Assembly (NCBI GenBank): GCA_003458705.1
Contig: QRVH01000004.1
Location: 1 to 64,000, forward strand
Direction: 5' to 3'
Source: Eubacterium sp. AF22-9
Lineage (GTDB): Bacteria; Bacillota; Clostridia; Lachnospirales; Lachnospiraceae
Length of the DNA: 64,000 nt
Numbering within the stretch: position 1 is the first letter of the stretch; every line of letters begins with the position of its first letter. Under the pieces are notes generated by a model. The model searched no databases and was not told the DNA's origin. It saw only the letters and a program-made list of their open reading frames with translations. Shown piece by piece: positions 1 to 8,416 of the stretch. Position numbers and translations under genes: made by a program.

Positions 1-70
1 TCAAGAATTGTAATTATTCACAAACTTTTCAAATTTTGATAATACTTTATTATAAGTATATTAATACAAT

Positions 71-117
71 AAAAAAATTCCTGATAGTCACATCGTATTG
101 ACATACTATCAGGAATT
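71..117 (-). terminator. rho-independent terminator of the pectate lyase gene
   Basis: A 13-bp perfect inverted repeat (AATTCCTGATAGT and its complement) with a 15-16 nt loop is followed on the minus strand by seven T residues. It lies about 35 bases after the stop codon of the pectate lyase gene. Confidence 0.85.
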
Positions 118-149
118 TTAATTATTATATTTTAGCTTTTATAAGAGAT

Positions 150-1670
150 TTATCTAGCCATTCTTCTCTTCTTTTCAAATACTACTACACCAGCTGCAGC
201 TGCTACAGATGCCATAAGTAATATCATCATCAATGCCATATTGCTTGAATCCTTTGTAAGTGTTCCTTCATTACCTTCTCTTGAAAGAACTGGTGAAGCA
301 AATGATAAGCTTGCGATTCTATTGAACTCTTCCTCGCCTAATGCATTAATAAGAATCTGCTTTGACTCTGCTGTAAGCTGTGGAGCCTTATCAAGTGCGT
401 CAGCACCAACGCCTGCGCCTAATGCTGCTCTTGTCTCTGCTGTAAGCATCATGATTCCGTTCATGTTGATTGTTCCATCTGCATTTCTTGTTACAGGTTC
501 TGCTGTATACTTGATTGCTGAAGCTGCATCAGCAAGTAATGTTGCAGTCTCTGTTAATGCTGTTGCTGTATCAACATTTACTGAATTAGTATTAACTGAA
601 ACAAAGCTGCTGTCTGTTAATACTGTGCTTGCTTCATTAGCATCACCCGATGCTGCTTTCCAGTAGTAATCAGTTGCCTGATATAACTTAGCTGCATCCT
701 GTGTTCCCTTAGCCTTAAGACTATCTGAGACACTCTGGTACTTATTTCTGTAAGAAAGAGCACCATATGCTGTGTAATCTGTATTCTTAGCATCGTTAGT
801 ATATAATGCTATATTGTAGTTGTTATTGTTGTAAGATGTTGAGCTTACTACTACATTATCAGGGCAAGAGTTACTATCAATACCCTTAGCCTTATTCTCA
901 AATGCTACTGAATTAAGAAGTACATGTCCACCTGCAAGGCTTGAACCACCCATCTTGAATCCGTTTCCGTTTCCGGCATCTGTTCCATCCTCAAGATATC
1001 CGTTAGCATAAGCTACGCAATTCATGATTACAACTGCAGGAATATTTCCTGTTTCAACCTTAGCAAATAAATCCCATCCATCATCTGCATTGTTATGTGC
1101 AATACATCCAACGAATACATTGCCCTTACCAATTGTTAACTTAGCTGCGAATCCATCTGCATCCTCATAACCTGCATCTGCATTGTTATGTGATGTACAA
1201 TTCTTAATTGTGTTGTATGCTGGCCAGTCTGACTTAGCCTGAACATTTGAAAATCTACTAATCTGAATACCTGTGTTACCATTGTTGTATGTATTAACTG
1301 AATCTAATACATTGTAACTTCCTGCTACATGGATACCATCCTTACCATTAGCTGAATTTGTTACATCTATGTTCTGGATATACCAGTAGTTACCGCAAAG
1401 TGTTATACCTTCTCCTGTTGTACCCGCGAAGTCAAGAACTACTCTTGTTCCTGCCTGTTCTGGCATCATGTAGATTGGCTTCTCGCTTGTACCATCAATT
1501 CCAAATGGAATTAATAAATTGTTAGCTACCTTGTAATTGCCTTCCAGAAGAAGAATCTTCTGTCCAGCCTTTGCATAAGCAACTGCATTGTAAATATCAA
1601 TTGGGTTACCCTTTGTACCCTTGCCTGAGTTAATCTGTGCCTTTGATGAATAAGTCTCATTAGCCTTAGC
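150..1670 (-). CDS. PL9-type pectate lyase catalytic domain and cell-surface anchor (C-terminal part of a frame-broken gene)
   Basis: This is the C-terminal part of a giant secreted pectate lyase. It is a right-handed parallel beta-helix rich in NN and DG turns. The stretch DADGFAAKL followed by NNADDGWDLFAK matches the Asp cluster that binds calcium and the catalytic Lys region of polysaccharide lyase family 9 (known from Pel9A). Family 9 enzymes cut polygalacturonate by beta-elimination outside the cell. The last 30 residues are a hydrophobic helix followed by EKKRRMAR, preceded by TKDSSN, a sorting-signal-like tail without a clear LPXTG. The first ATG is at 1469, but there is no ribosome site there and the frame is open and homologous up to 1670. 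It therefore continues the protein encoded at 1671-5407 after the loss of one base (GAGGCTAAG now reads GAGCTAAG). Confidence 0.85.
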   Translation of the reverse strand, partial: AKANETYSSKAQINSGKGTKGNPIDIYNAVAYAKAGQKILLLEGNYKVANNLLIPFGIDGTSEKPIYMMPEQAGTRVVLDFAGTTGEGITLCGNYWYIQNIDVTNSANGKDGIHVAGSYNVLDSVNTYNNGNTGIQISRFSNVQAKSDWPAYNTIKNCTSHNNADAGYEDADGFAAKLTIGKGNVFVGCIAHNNADDGWDLFAKVETGNIPAVVIMNCVAYANGYLEDGTDAGNGNGFKMGGSSLAGGHVLLNSVAFENKAKGIDSNSCPDNVVVSSTSYNNNNYNIALYTNDAKNTDYTAYGALSYRNKYQSVSDSLKAKGTQDAAKLYQATDYYWKAASGDANEASTVLTDSSFVSVNTNSVNVDTATALTETATLLADAASAIKYTAEPVTRNADGTINMNGIMMLTAETRAALGAGVGADALDKAPQLTAESKQILINALGEEEFNRIASLSFASPVLSREGNEGTLTKDSSNMALMMILLMASVAAAAGVVVFEKKRRMAR

Positions 1671-4600
1671 TCATCAACTGCTGCAGTAGCCTCAGCACTT
1701 ACATAAATCAAATCACCTGTGAAGTATGCATATGTTACTGTCTTAGATACTTCTACCGGATCATATGATGTTGGAAGTTCGTAATCACCAAACTTGAAGT
1801 TCTCATCTGGAGTAAGTGTAACAACAAACTTGTTATCACCAACCTTAAGCTTTGTATCAAATGCGAATGCTTCTGATGCCTTAACATCACCTTCGCCAAC
1901 AACTTCCTCGCCCTTTGTTACTACTACATGACCATCTACATTAGACATACCCTTAAGCTTATAATCTTCTGTGCTTGCTGTTGAAGCAGATGATATACCT
2001 AAAACAACATCCTTATATTCCATAGGTCTCTCTTCCTTTGGATCATCATCCTCTGGATTAATTGTTGTAAGTGAAATATCACTAAATGTTACATCACAAG
2101 TTCTTGATGCAAATAAACCAATATAAACATTATCTTCATCTAACTGGCTAAGTGCTTCTGTATCATAATACTTCTTAGTTGTTGTATTGCCACTTGCATC
2201 TGTATAGCTTACAAAATAACCTGTGTTATTCTTTCTGATTGTAAGCTTAACTGATGTCATAGGATTAGCAACTGTTGTATTCTTAAATGTTTTATCTGTA
2301 TTAGTGTAATTACCAATAAGATTATATGTTCCTGGATCTGATCCCAACTTAGATGTTTCAAGAGTTGTCATTGATGACTTAAATTCATTAGTTACTGTAT
2401 CAGTATCATTATCTTTAAGTTTCTCAATGTTATTCTTAGTAACACCAATCTTTTCCTGTGAGCCAATACCAAGCTTCATAGAAATCTTATCTCCTGAAGT
2501 CTTGCTTACTGAAGCCTCACCGGTCTCTTCATCAACATTGCTGTAATACTCAACCTTAGTTACTGAAGCCATGTATGAGTTATTCCAGAATACTGATGAA
2601 TCTCCGTTATTTCCAACGGCATCTGCAGCCATAAGGCCAAAACCTTCCTGTCCATTAGTATATGTCCAAGAATTAACATTAGCTGTAGCTGTAAGTGTAA
2701 AGTTCTTGCTTGTAGGTATTGTTGCATAATAGAAAGCAACACCATCTGTTGAAGCTGGTACTAACTTACCCTTGCTTCCAAGAGACCATACATTAACCTT
2801 ACCATCTGAATTAACTTCTCCTGAATAACCATTAAATGATGAATCCTTATCGCTAAGATTTCCTTCTTTTACAGTTACACCCTGTCCAAATGCTGAGAAC
2901 TTCCATGTGAACTGTTCATGGTCTGCAACCTGAAGAGATGCCTCTTTTGACACCTTCTCTGCACCATCTAACTGTCTCATTGCTGTTACTCTGAAAATAT
3001 ATGTATCTCCAACAATAAGTGGTTCTGTCTTAACTGAAAGATTTGTTGTTGACGCAACAAGTGTTGTAAATTCTGCTGCATCGCTCTTCTTATATTCAAC
3101 CTTGTAAGATGTTGCTTCAGGAACTGCATCCCAAGTAACTTCCATCCTGCTTTCTTCTGCTGTTCTCAACTGTATTTCTGGTGCCTTAAGTGGAAGGATA
3201 TATCCCTCTGTCTTATACTTAGCTGATGCATATGTCTTTGTAACACCTGTTCTCTTCGCAACTGCTTCGAAATAATATACACCTGTTGCATCTGGTGCAA
3301 ACTCCACTTCATTAGAAGTTGTGTTCCATGCTGTTATTGTCTTAGTATCTTTAAGTTCACCTGCTGCATTGTACATATTAACATCGATTAAGCCTGCACC
3401 ATATGTACCAATTTCTCCATCAACTGTTACTGTAATTTTACCATTCTCATTATCATTAACTGTTCCTGTAACTGATACTCCCTCATATGCATCCCAGTTA
3501 TCACTAAATGGTGAATATGTACCAGTAAGTGTTGAAGCATCAAATAATGTATCTGAACCAGATACAACCTTTAAGTTATTAACTACTGCTGTTGTACCAA
3601 TAACTGCAAATCCAACATTAACATCGCCCATAAGTGCTTTTGAAGGTTCTTCCTCTGAAGACTTAAAGTTAACTTTGCCATCTGCTGTCTTGACTTCTGT
3701 AGTATACTTACCACTCTTTCTTGTTACTGTTACAGAATATACTGTATCATTTGTATACGCATTAACTACACTATTATATTTACCACCTGAATAAGAACCA
3801 TTCGCCTTATTTCTGTAATAAACTAAATCACATATTCCACTGTTAGCACCTCTGAAACCAACTGCATAAAGATTTGCTGTTGACTTATCAATATCTGTAA
3901 ATGCACCAACATAAAGTCCTGCACCTGACGATGCTGGCTTAGCCTTTACAGTTACATCTGCTGTAAGAGTAAAGTCCTTATCCTTTGCAACTGTATTATT
4001 CAATACAACATATGATGTATTACTAAATCCCTTAGATGATACACCACCTGTTGTAGCTGGCTGGAACGCTGTTATCTGTCCCTTATCTCTGATTACAGTA
4101 ACAGGAACTGTTGTCTGCTGATCAACAAGTTTCATTCCTGTTATAGCCTTAGAAGTATCAATCTGCTCTAATGCTCTTACTGTAACAATATTACTGCTCT
4201 TTGTTCCTGCTTTTCTTACAGCATCAACCTTAACATTATACTTATAACCTGCTTCAAGACCATCCACTGTACAGCTAATAGCTGTCTTTGCCTTCTTAAA
4301 TGCTGCTATTTCCTCTTCTGAAACAGTCTTAGTAGCTTTTGTAGGACAAGCTTCTGTATTCTTATATACATATACATTATATGACGAAGCTGTCTCAATA
4401 TCTGCCCATGTAGCAGTTACCTTATTAACATCTCCTGTAGCACTGATTTCAAGCGCTGCTTCATACTGAATACCAGCTGTTGTTGCAGCACCTACTGAAT
4501 CATCTGATGCAACACCCTTACCAACAACTCTGTAATAGTATGTACCAGACTTGCTTACTGTATCATCATACTTAAATGATGTCTCTTTTCCTGTATACTT

Positions 4601-5407
4601 ATATACTTCTTCTGCATCATTCCAGTCTGGTTCTGCATCTGAACCATATGATGTCTTAACTCTCTCTACAGCATAATAAGCATCTGGTCCTTTTTCATTA
4701 ACAGATAATCCAGAAACATCAACTGATACCTTTGATGGATCTGTTGTATCCTGTGTAGCTTTTATTGCTGATGCTTTTGCATTAGGAGCATCTATTTTGA
4801 AGAAATCTCCTGTTATTTCTAAGCTGTAAAATCTTACCTCTTTACCATTTGTAGTAAATATATAGTATGTATCGCCTTTTTTAGCATCATTAATCTTAAA
4901 TTCTTTATTAGAAAATTTGGCTGATTCATACTCAGAAACAACAAAAGAATATGTTTCCCCTACCTGCTTTACAATACAAAAATTCATCTTAGTATTATTA
5001 ATACCAACATTAACACTTATATCAGAATCTCTGTTTACAGTTAATTTTACATAACCGTTTTTAGGCATTGTATCCTTTGTAACAACTCCTGATTTTGCAT
5101 CTGTTGTAGACATTGCCTCACTAGTTGATCCAGGTTTTACAGATAAGTAATCTCCTGAAGCACTTCCCTGACCAAGAGTACCTTTAACAGCCTCTATTTT
5201 AATTACCTCGCCATTTCCATCACTTATAGTTTTTGAAAAATCATCTGGCGTATCAGCTGCTTGTACATACTTATATGAAAGTTTAACACCTTCCTCGGCC
5301 TTAGCTGTAGTAGCAAACGCACCACCCAACAGCCATGTTGGGACTAATGTCAACGCCATGAGAACCGTCATGAACGCCGCCACAATCCGTTTTCTGTTCT
5401 TTTTCAT
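1526..5407 (-). CDS. Secreted multidomain pectate lyase, N-terminal part with Fn3 and carbohydrate-binding-like modules
   Basis: The start at 5407 has an ideal ribosome site (AAGGAGG, 6 nt from ATG). A signal peptide fills residues 1-37 (KKNRKR, hydrophobic core, cleavage after AKA). Next come a binding-type domain (about 40-200), two Fn3-like domains (205-410), a jelly-roll or LamG-like module (410-640), further Fn3-like domains (640-840), a second jelly-roll-like module (850-1150) and a small beta-sandwich (1165-1260). Up to about residue 1260 the frame is sound. After position 1671 it runs out of frame and ends in junk rich in R and Q, while the neighbouring frame continues into the PL9 domain. 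Restoring one base gives a protein of about 1750 residues. The modules would hold the enzyme on plant cell wall. Exact module families cannot be assigned by eye. Confidence 0.85.
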   Translation of the reverse strand: MKKNRKRIVAAFMTVLMALTLVPTWLLGGAFATTAKAEEGVKLSYKYVQAADTPDDFSKTISDGNGEVIKIEAVKGTLGQGSASGDYLSVKPGSTSEAMSTTDAKSGVVTKDTMPKNGYVKLTVNRDSDISVNVGINNTKMNFCIVKQVGETYSFVVSEYESAKFSNKEFKINDAKKGDTYYIFTTNGKEVRFYSLEITGDFFKIDAPNAKASAIKATQDTTDPSKVSVDVSGLSVNEKGPDAYYAVERVKTSYGSDAEPDWNDAEEVYKYTGKETSFKYDDTVSKSGTYYYRVVGKGVASDDSVGAATTAGIQYEAALEISATGDVNKVTATWADIETASSYNVYVYKNTEACPTKATKTVSEEEIAAFKKAKTAISCTVDGLEAGYKYNVKVDAVRKAGTKSSNIVTVRALEQIDTSKAITGMKLVDQQTTVPVTVIRDKGQITAFQPATTGGVSSKGFSNTSYVVLNNTVAKDKDFTLTADVTVKAKPASSGAGLYVGAFTDIDKSTANLYAVGFRGANSGICDLVYYRNKANGSYSGGKYNSVVNAYTNDTVYSVTVTRKSGKYTTEVKTADGKVNFKSSEEEPSKALMGDVNVGFAVIGTTAVVNNLKVVSGSDTLFDASTLTGTYSPFSDNWDAYEGVSVTGTVNDNENGKITVTVDGEIGTYGAGLIDVNMYNAAGELKDTKTITAWNTTSNEVEFAPDATGVYYFEAVAKRTGVTKTYASAKYKTEGYILPLKAPEIQLRTAEESRMEVTWDAVPEATSYKVEYKKSDAAEFTTLVASTTNLSVKTEPLIVGDTYIFRVTAMRQLDGAEKVSKEASLQVADHEQFTWKFSAFGQGVTVKEGNLSDKDSSFNGYSGEVNSDGKVNVWSLGSKGKLVPASTDGVAFYYATIPTSKNFTLTATANVNSWTYTNGQEGFGLMAADAVGNNGDSSVFWNNSYMASVTKVEYYSNVDEETGEASVSKTSGDKISMKLGIGSQEKIGVTKNNIEKLKDNDTDTVTNEFKSSMTTLETSKLGSDPGTYNLIGNYTNTDKTFKNTTVANPMTSVKLTIRKNNTGYFVSYTDASGNTTTKKYYDTEALSQLDEDNVYIGLFASRTCDVTFSDISLTTINPEDDDPKEERPMEYKDVVLGISSASTASTEDYKLKGMSNVDGHVVVTKGEEVVGEGDVKASEAFAFDTKLKVGDNKFVVTLTPDENFKFGDYELPTSYDPVEVSKTVTYAYFTGDLIYVSAEATAAVDELRLMRLIHQRHRLTQARVQRVTQLIFTMQLLMQRLDRRFFFWKAITR

Positions 5408-5427
5408 AAATTGCCTCCTTGTTACTC

Positions 5428-5492
5428 AAAACGCTCTTAAAATTGAAAATACAGCGTTTTAATGATATTGAGGGACTGCGCACCTTTCCCTC
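5428..5492 (-). promoter_or_regulatory. 5' leader of the pectate lyase mRNA with two hairpins
   Basis: Between the promoter and the ribosome site the leader can form a 6-bp hairpin (GAGGGA/TCCCTC, 5470-5492) and an 8-bp hairpin (AAAACGCT/AGCGTTTT, 5428-5460). The second ends just upstream of AAGGAGG. They may protect the mRNA or affect translation; no known riboswitch is recognised. Confidence 0.4.
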
Positions 5493-5506
5493 GAAACTTT
5501 TATAAG

Positions 5507-5533
5507 ATTATCACAATACCCCCCCCTAGTCAA
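5507..5533 (-). promoter_or_regulatory. Pectate lyase promoter with a G8 tract in the spacer
   Basis: On the minus strand TTGACT (5528-5533) is followed by a 15-bp spacer and GATAAT (5507-5512), preceded by TGT as an extended -10. The spacer contains eight consecutive G (5519-5526). Each added G would move the spacer toward the optimum of 17. The promoter is about 100 bases upstream of the start codon of the pectate lyase gene. Confidence 0.6.
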
Positions 5534-5765
5534 TCTAAACTATTGGTAACAATGACATCTCCAGTCCCCTATGCAGCATATGTTTTTGTGCATTTTTCAC
5601 AATGCAGATGGCAATTAATATATTTTTTCTCTACAATCCGTCCAATCCGCCTTATTGCAAAGCCCATAACCACCGCATTTACTGGCTTCCGACATTTTCT
5701 CATATATTAGATGCATTGTAATTTTTCACAAATTTTAGGATTTTTTTATATTTTCTCTTATAAGT
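5534..5765. other. Intergenic stretch without recognised features
   Basis: This is AT-rich sequence between the pectate lyase promoter and the terminator of the next gene upstream. Short open frames here lack ribosome sites and recognisable motifs. I see nothing else in it. Confidence 0.5.
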
Positions 5766-5808
5766 CAAAAAAATAACAATACCAGTGTTTATTTCTGGCA
5801 TTGTTATT
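5766..5808 (-). terminator. rho-independent terminator of the Rpn-like nuclease gene
   Basis: A 14-bp inverted repeat with one mismatch (AATAACAATGCCAG and its partner) and a 9-nt loop is followed on the minus strand by a run of T. It lies about 50 bases after the nuclease stop codon. Confidence 0.8.
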
Positions 5809-5855
5809 TCTCTAGCATAATTTTTATTCTATTGTTTGGCAGAATTGTATATCAT

Positions 5856-6749
5856 TCATTGTTCATCAGGACATTTGTATCCTGCATTTATCATATTGGC
5901 TCTTAATTTCTCTCTGCATATTCCAAGTTTTCTTGCACCAACTTCCAGACTTATACTTCTATCCTCAACTAAAGAGTAAATCATCTGATTACCTCCCTGA
6001 CTTATTCCTTTCTGTATCCCCTGCTTTATTCCCTTTTGTATCCCTCTGTCTTCCAGTCTCTGTGCAACATCACACATATTACTCACTCCCTCCTTATCTG
6101 CCAATATTTCTTCGTATCTGTTGTCCCCTGTCATAACCGCCAGAAACTTAAGTATCTCATCCACATGCTTAATTGTTGTCCTGTCATCAGGTATGTAATC
6201 CTTATTCTTCCTTTTATTAACAAAAAAGTTTGCTACAATTTTAAAATCACTTGTAAATTTAGATATCTGTTCATCTGTCAGCCATGCTATTTCAAAAACA
6301 TTAACTTTAATATCATTGACATATTCATCCAGCCCTTCTGGAATATTTATTAATGACTTGAGATTCTTAGGAACATTCCATTTTCTTTCTGTTCCATAAT
6401 ATAACACAATTGTTATTACCGGAATCATATTCTTGTTGTTATATTGTTCTCTGTATGATGCCCCTTCATAGCCAAATATCCTTACAGGCATTCTATTTTC
6501 AATTCTGGTCTGATTCTCTATTCCATAAATAACTATATTCACATCGCCTTTCTTCCAGTACTTTGAAATATCCCGCTCCTGTTCGTGTAACTTTCCTTTA
6601 TTATCCTTGTACTGTGATTTGACTACAGCATCTGCTAATGAATTGTCATTAACAACCCGTTCTCCTTTAAATAACAACACATTTACAATATCAGCAAATA
6701 TATCATTATTATCTTCTAACATTTTCTCCGTTATATCTTTCTCTCCCAA
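5856..6749 (-). CDS. Rpn family (PD-(D/E)XK) recombination-promoting nuclease / putative transposase
   Basis: This belongs to the Rpn/YhgA-like nuclease family that is abundant in Lachnospiraceae. The N-terminus has the family look (LEDNNDIFADIVNVLLF), followed by the PD-(D/E)XK region with DVNIVIYGIENQT, where the Asp and the acidic residue of the core lie. The C-terminus has the usual short G/I/Q-rich segment (RGIQKGIKQGIQKGI). The open frame extends to 6833, but that first codon is the -35 box of the promoter. The start is therefore TTG at 6749, behind AGGAGG (6754-6759), giving about 297 residues. Rpn proteins cut DNA and promote RecA-independent recombination; whether this one is mobile cannot be told, and no terminal repeats are visible. 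Confidence 0.8.
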   Translation of the reverse strand: MGEKDITEKMLEDNNDIFADIVNVLLFKGERVVNDNSLADAVVKSQYKDNKGKLHEQERDISKYWKKGDVNIVIYGIENQTRIENRMPVRIFGYEGASYREQYNNKNMIPVITIVLYYGTERKWNVPKNLKSLINIPEGLDEYVNDIKVNVFEIAWLTDEQISKFTSDFKIVANFFVNKRKNKDYIPDDRTTIKHVDEILKFLAVMTGDNRYEEILADKEGVSNMCDVAQRLEDRGIQKGIKQGIQKGISQGGNQMIYSLVEDRSISLEVGARKLGICREKLRANMINAGYKCPDEQ

Positions 6750-6804
6750 TGCCCCTCCTATCCTGCATTGGTCGTATGAAATTATTTCCCCTTTGCGTAT
6801 ATTC

Positions 6805-6833
6805 AATATATAATCAATATACCTGCATGTCAA
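6805..6833 (-). promoter_or_regulatory. Promoter of the Rpn-like nuclease gene
   Basis: TTGACA (6828-6833), a 17-bp spacer and TATATT (6805-6810) form a near-consensus vegetative promoter on the minus strand. It decides the start of the downstream gene, because the -35 box overlaps the otherwise possible upstream TTG codon. Confidence 0.75.
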
Positions 6834-6918
6834 TACCGTAATTACGATTTATCATTATTTTTTAACTTCCTGCCGACACAAATACAAATTCTCCATACTC
6901 TCTCCCATCTCAGTACGC

Positions 6919-6961
6919 AAAAAGCTGTACAAGAATAAGAATCCATTCATTCTTGTACAGC
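6919..6961 (-). terminator. Terminator after tRNA-Leu
   Basis: A 13-bp perfect stem (GCTGTACAAGAAT) with a 12-nt loop is followed on the minus strand by five T. It begins about ten bases after the tRNA 3' end. Confidence 0.85.
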
Positions 6962-6971
6962 CTTGATATAA

Positions 6972-7058
6972 TGCCGGCAACGGGAATCGAACCCGTATGG
7001 GAGTATAAGTCCCGCAGGATTTTAAGTCCTGTGCGTCTGCCAGTTCCGCCACACCGGC
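6972..7058 (-). tRNA. tRNA-Leu (anticodon UAA)
   Basis: The minus strand folds as an 87-nt class II tRNA. The acceptor stem is GCCGGUG with its 3' partner ending GCCGGC plus discriminator A. The anticodon stem-loop is CAGGA-CUUAAAA-UCCUG with anticodon UAA. It has a long variable arm (CGGGACUUAUACUCCC) and the T arm ACGGG-UUCGAUU-CCCGU. CCA is not encoded; the next bases are TTA. A strong terminator follows. Confidence 0.95.
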
Positions 7059-7196
7059 GTGGTGCCCGCCAAAGCAGGCGTATTGTTAATACATATGATT
7101 TCCTCTGGCGTAGCCTAAGTGTCTCAAATGCGGTAACGGTTATGTAATACATCATGACGCTTTACTACCTGCAGATTCAACATATGCAGTGATAGG

Positions 7197-7225
7197 AGTG
7201 TAGCACATTGTTATGTTTATAGCAA
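7197..7225 (-). promoter_or_regulatory. Possible promoter for tRNA-Leu
   Basis: TTGCTA (7220-7225), a 17-bp spacer ending in TGC, and TACACT (7197-7202) form a moderate promoter with an extended -10 on the minus strand, about 140 bases upstream of the tRNA. The rest of the stretch 7060-7325 shows no gene. Confidence 0.35.
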
Positions 7226-7284
7226 GCAATTTTTTCCAGTTTCACCGTTTTGTCACAGTTTTTTCATAAACTGGCTGTTTTATA

Positions 7285-7323
7285 TGTACATAAGTACCAT
7301 ATATCTTGGTACTTTGGTGTACA
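7285..7323 (-). terminator. Weak hairpin at the end of the dlt-like operon
   Basis: A nested inverted repeat (TGTAC and AAGTACC with their partners) begins right after the stop codon of the SGNH gene. No T run follows, so it may be an mRNA 3' stabiliser rather than an intrinsic terminator. Confidence 0.3.
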
Positions 7324-7324
7324 A

Positions 7325-8398
7325 TCACTGTGCCTGTCTGGCTTTAATCGCCTCTATGCACTCATCATAACCACTGTAGAAATATTCTGAACATTCATCT
7401 TTCTTAAGTATGTATGTAAGAATCTCTGAAAATCTCTCTGCAAGATCACCATTCATGTGTCCCTCCCAGTCTGAGAAATCATCATCACTTACATCAAGAA
7501 CCTCATTCTTAATAAGATTGCCATCAATATATTTCACATTGTTCTCATCACATATCTGTCTGAAATATGTATTAGCCTCATTTGCAGCACCCGAAACAAC
7601 CGACGATGGTGGAATTGGTGTGGTAACACATATAAGCTCAATTCCATTATCCTTACAATACTTAACTATATTCTGAAAATATTTCTGCACCTTAGGATTA
7701 AGGTCATCATATGTCCATGGTGATGGATTAATCTTTCCCTTCTTATCAATTACCTTGGTACGGTAGAAAAATCCCAGTCCCTGATATGGTCCTTCTGTAT
7801 CAATTCCGGCAACACCCTCAATCTGGAAATTCTTATATTCATCTGTCTTCTTTATAGCCATATATTTCTTAGCCGTTTTCCAATTCTTTGCAAATGCGTA
7901 TCTTCTGAAATATATTGTCCTGAAGTCTTTATCCATAAGCTGGCTTACTATATACTCCATCTTAAGAGTTGAAAAAGGAAGCTGGCCATAAACAAGAAGA
8001 TCTCCAAAATCTGAATCACGTTTCAGATTCTTGTCCCAATACTGATAATCAAGTTCAAGAATTATCTTCTTTACATCATTATTATTGCACGCTTCTCTGA
8101 TCATATAATAATTATCAATCACCGTGGCACCCTGAATGCACATATTAACTGGATTAACTGCATATCCCATTTCCAGAAAATAATGCGGGTCAATTGAAGC
8201 CCTTCCATGTGAAGCTCCCACTACGATACAATCATAATCAGAGCCTTCATCCGGATTATCAACTGTATGGATTATATATCTTGCATACCCCGGCTGAACC
8301 ATTACATAATTAATCGCTTCAACAAGTATGGTTATAACCGCAAAGAATACTATCACCCTCACATATTTTAATATCTCTTTAAATGCTTTATTCTTCAT
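7325..8398 (-). CDS. Membrane-anchored SGNH/DltD-AlgX-like acyltransferase partner protein (copy 1)
   Basis: The protein has one N-terminal membrane helix (residues 10-35 of the product) and then an extracellular domain. VVGASHGRASIDP carries the candidate nucleophile Ser of an SGNH/GDSL-type fold. A late D..H pair (DFSDWEGHMN) could complete the triad, as in DltD and AlgX/AlgJ proteins that work with an MBOAT partner. It starts at ATG 8398 behind AGGA; an in-frame GTG at 8410 is less likely. It follows the MBOAT gene by 18 bases, so the two are co-transcribed. The likely role is the last transfer of an acyl or aminoacyl group to an outside polymer. The substrate is unknown. A paralogue lies at 41548-42666. 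Confidence 0.7.
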   Translation of the reverse strand: MKNKAFKEILKYVRVIVFFAVITILVEAINYVMVQPGYARYIIHTVDNPDEGSDYDCIVVGASHGRASIDPHYFLEMGYAVNPVNMCIQGATVIDNYYMIREACNNNDVKKIILELDYQYWDKNLKRDSDFGDLLVYGQLPFSTLKMEYIVSQLMDKDFRTIYFRRYAFAKNWKTAKKYMAIKKTDEYKNFQIEGVAGIDTEGPYQGLGFFYRTKVIDKKGKINPSPWTYDDLNPKVQKYFQNIVKYCKDNGIELICVTTPIPPSSVVSGAANEANTYFRQICDENNVKYIDGNLIKNEVLDVSDDDFSDWEGHMNGDLAERFSEILTYILKKDECSEYFYSGYDECIEAIKARQAQ

Positions 8399-8416
8399 GG
8401 TATCCTGCACCTCTGA

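Noticed and set aside
241-3794. Plus-strand open frames opposite the pectate lyase (241-666, 3321-3794)
   Set aside because: They mirror Ser/Thr/Val-rich coding sequence on the other strand and have no ribosome sites or recognisable domains.
5462-5710. Plus-strand open frame across the pectate lyase promoter region
   Set aside because: No ribosome site, no motif, odd composition; it overlaps the promoter and leader of the minus-strand gene.
6750-6833. Longer N-terminus of the Rpn-like nuclease starting at 6833
   Set aside because: The supposed start codon is part of the -35 box of its promoter, and AGGAGG before 6749 marks a later start.
6855-7155. Short open frames on both strands over the tRNA-Leu region
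   Set aside because: They overlap the tRNA and its terminator and encode no known protein.
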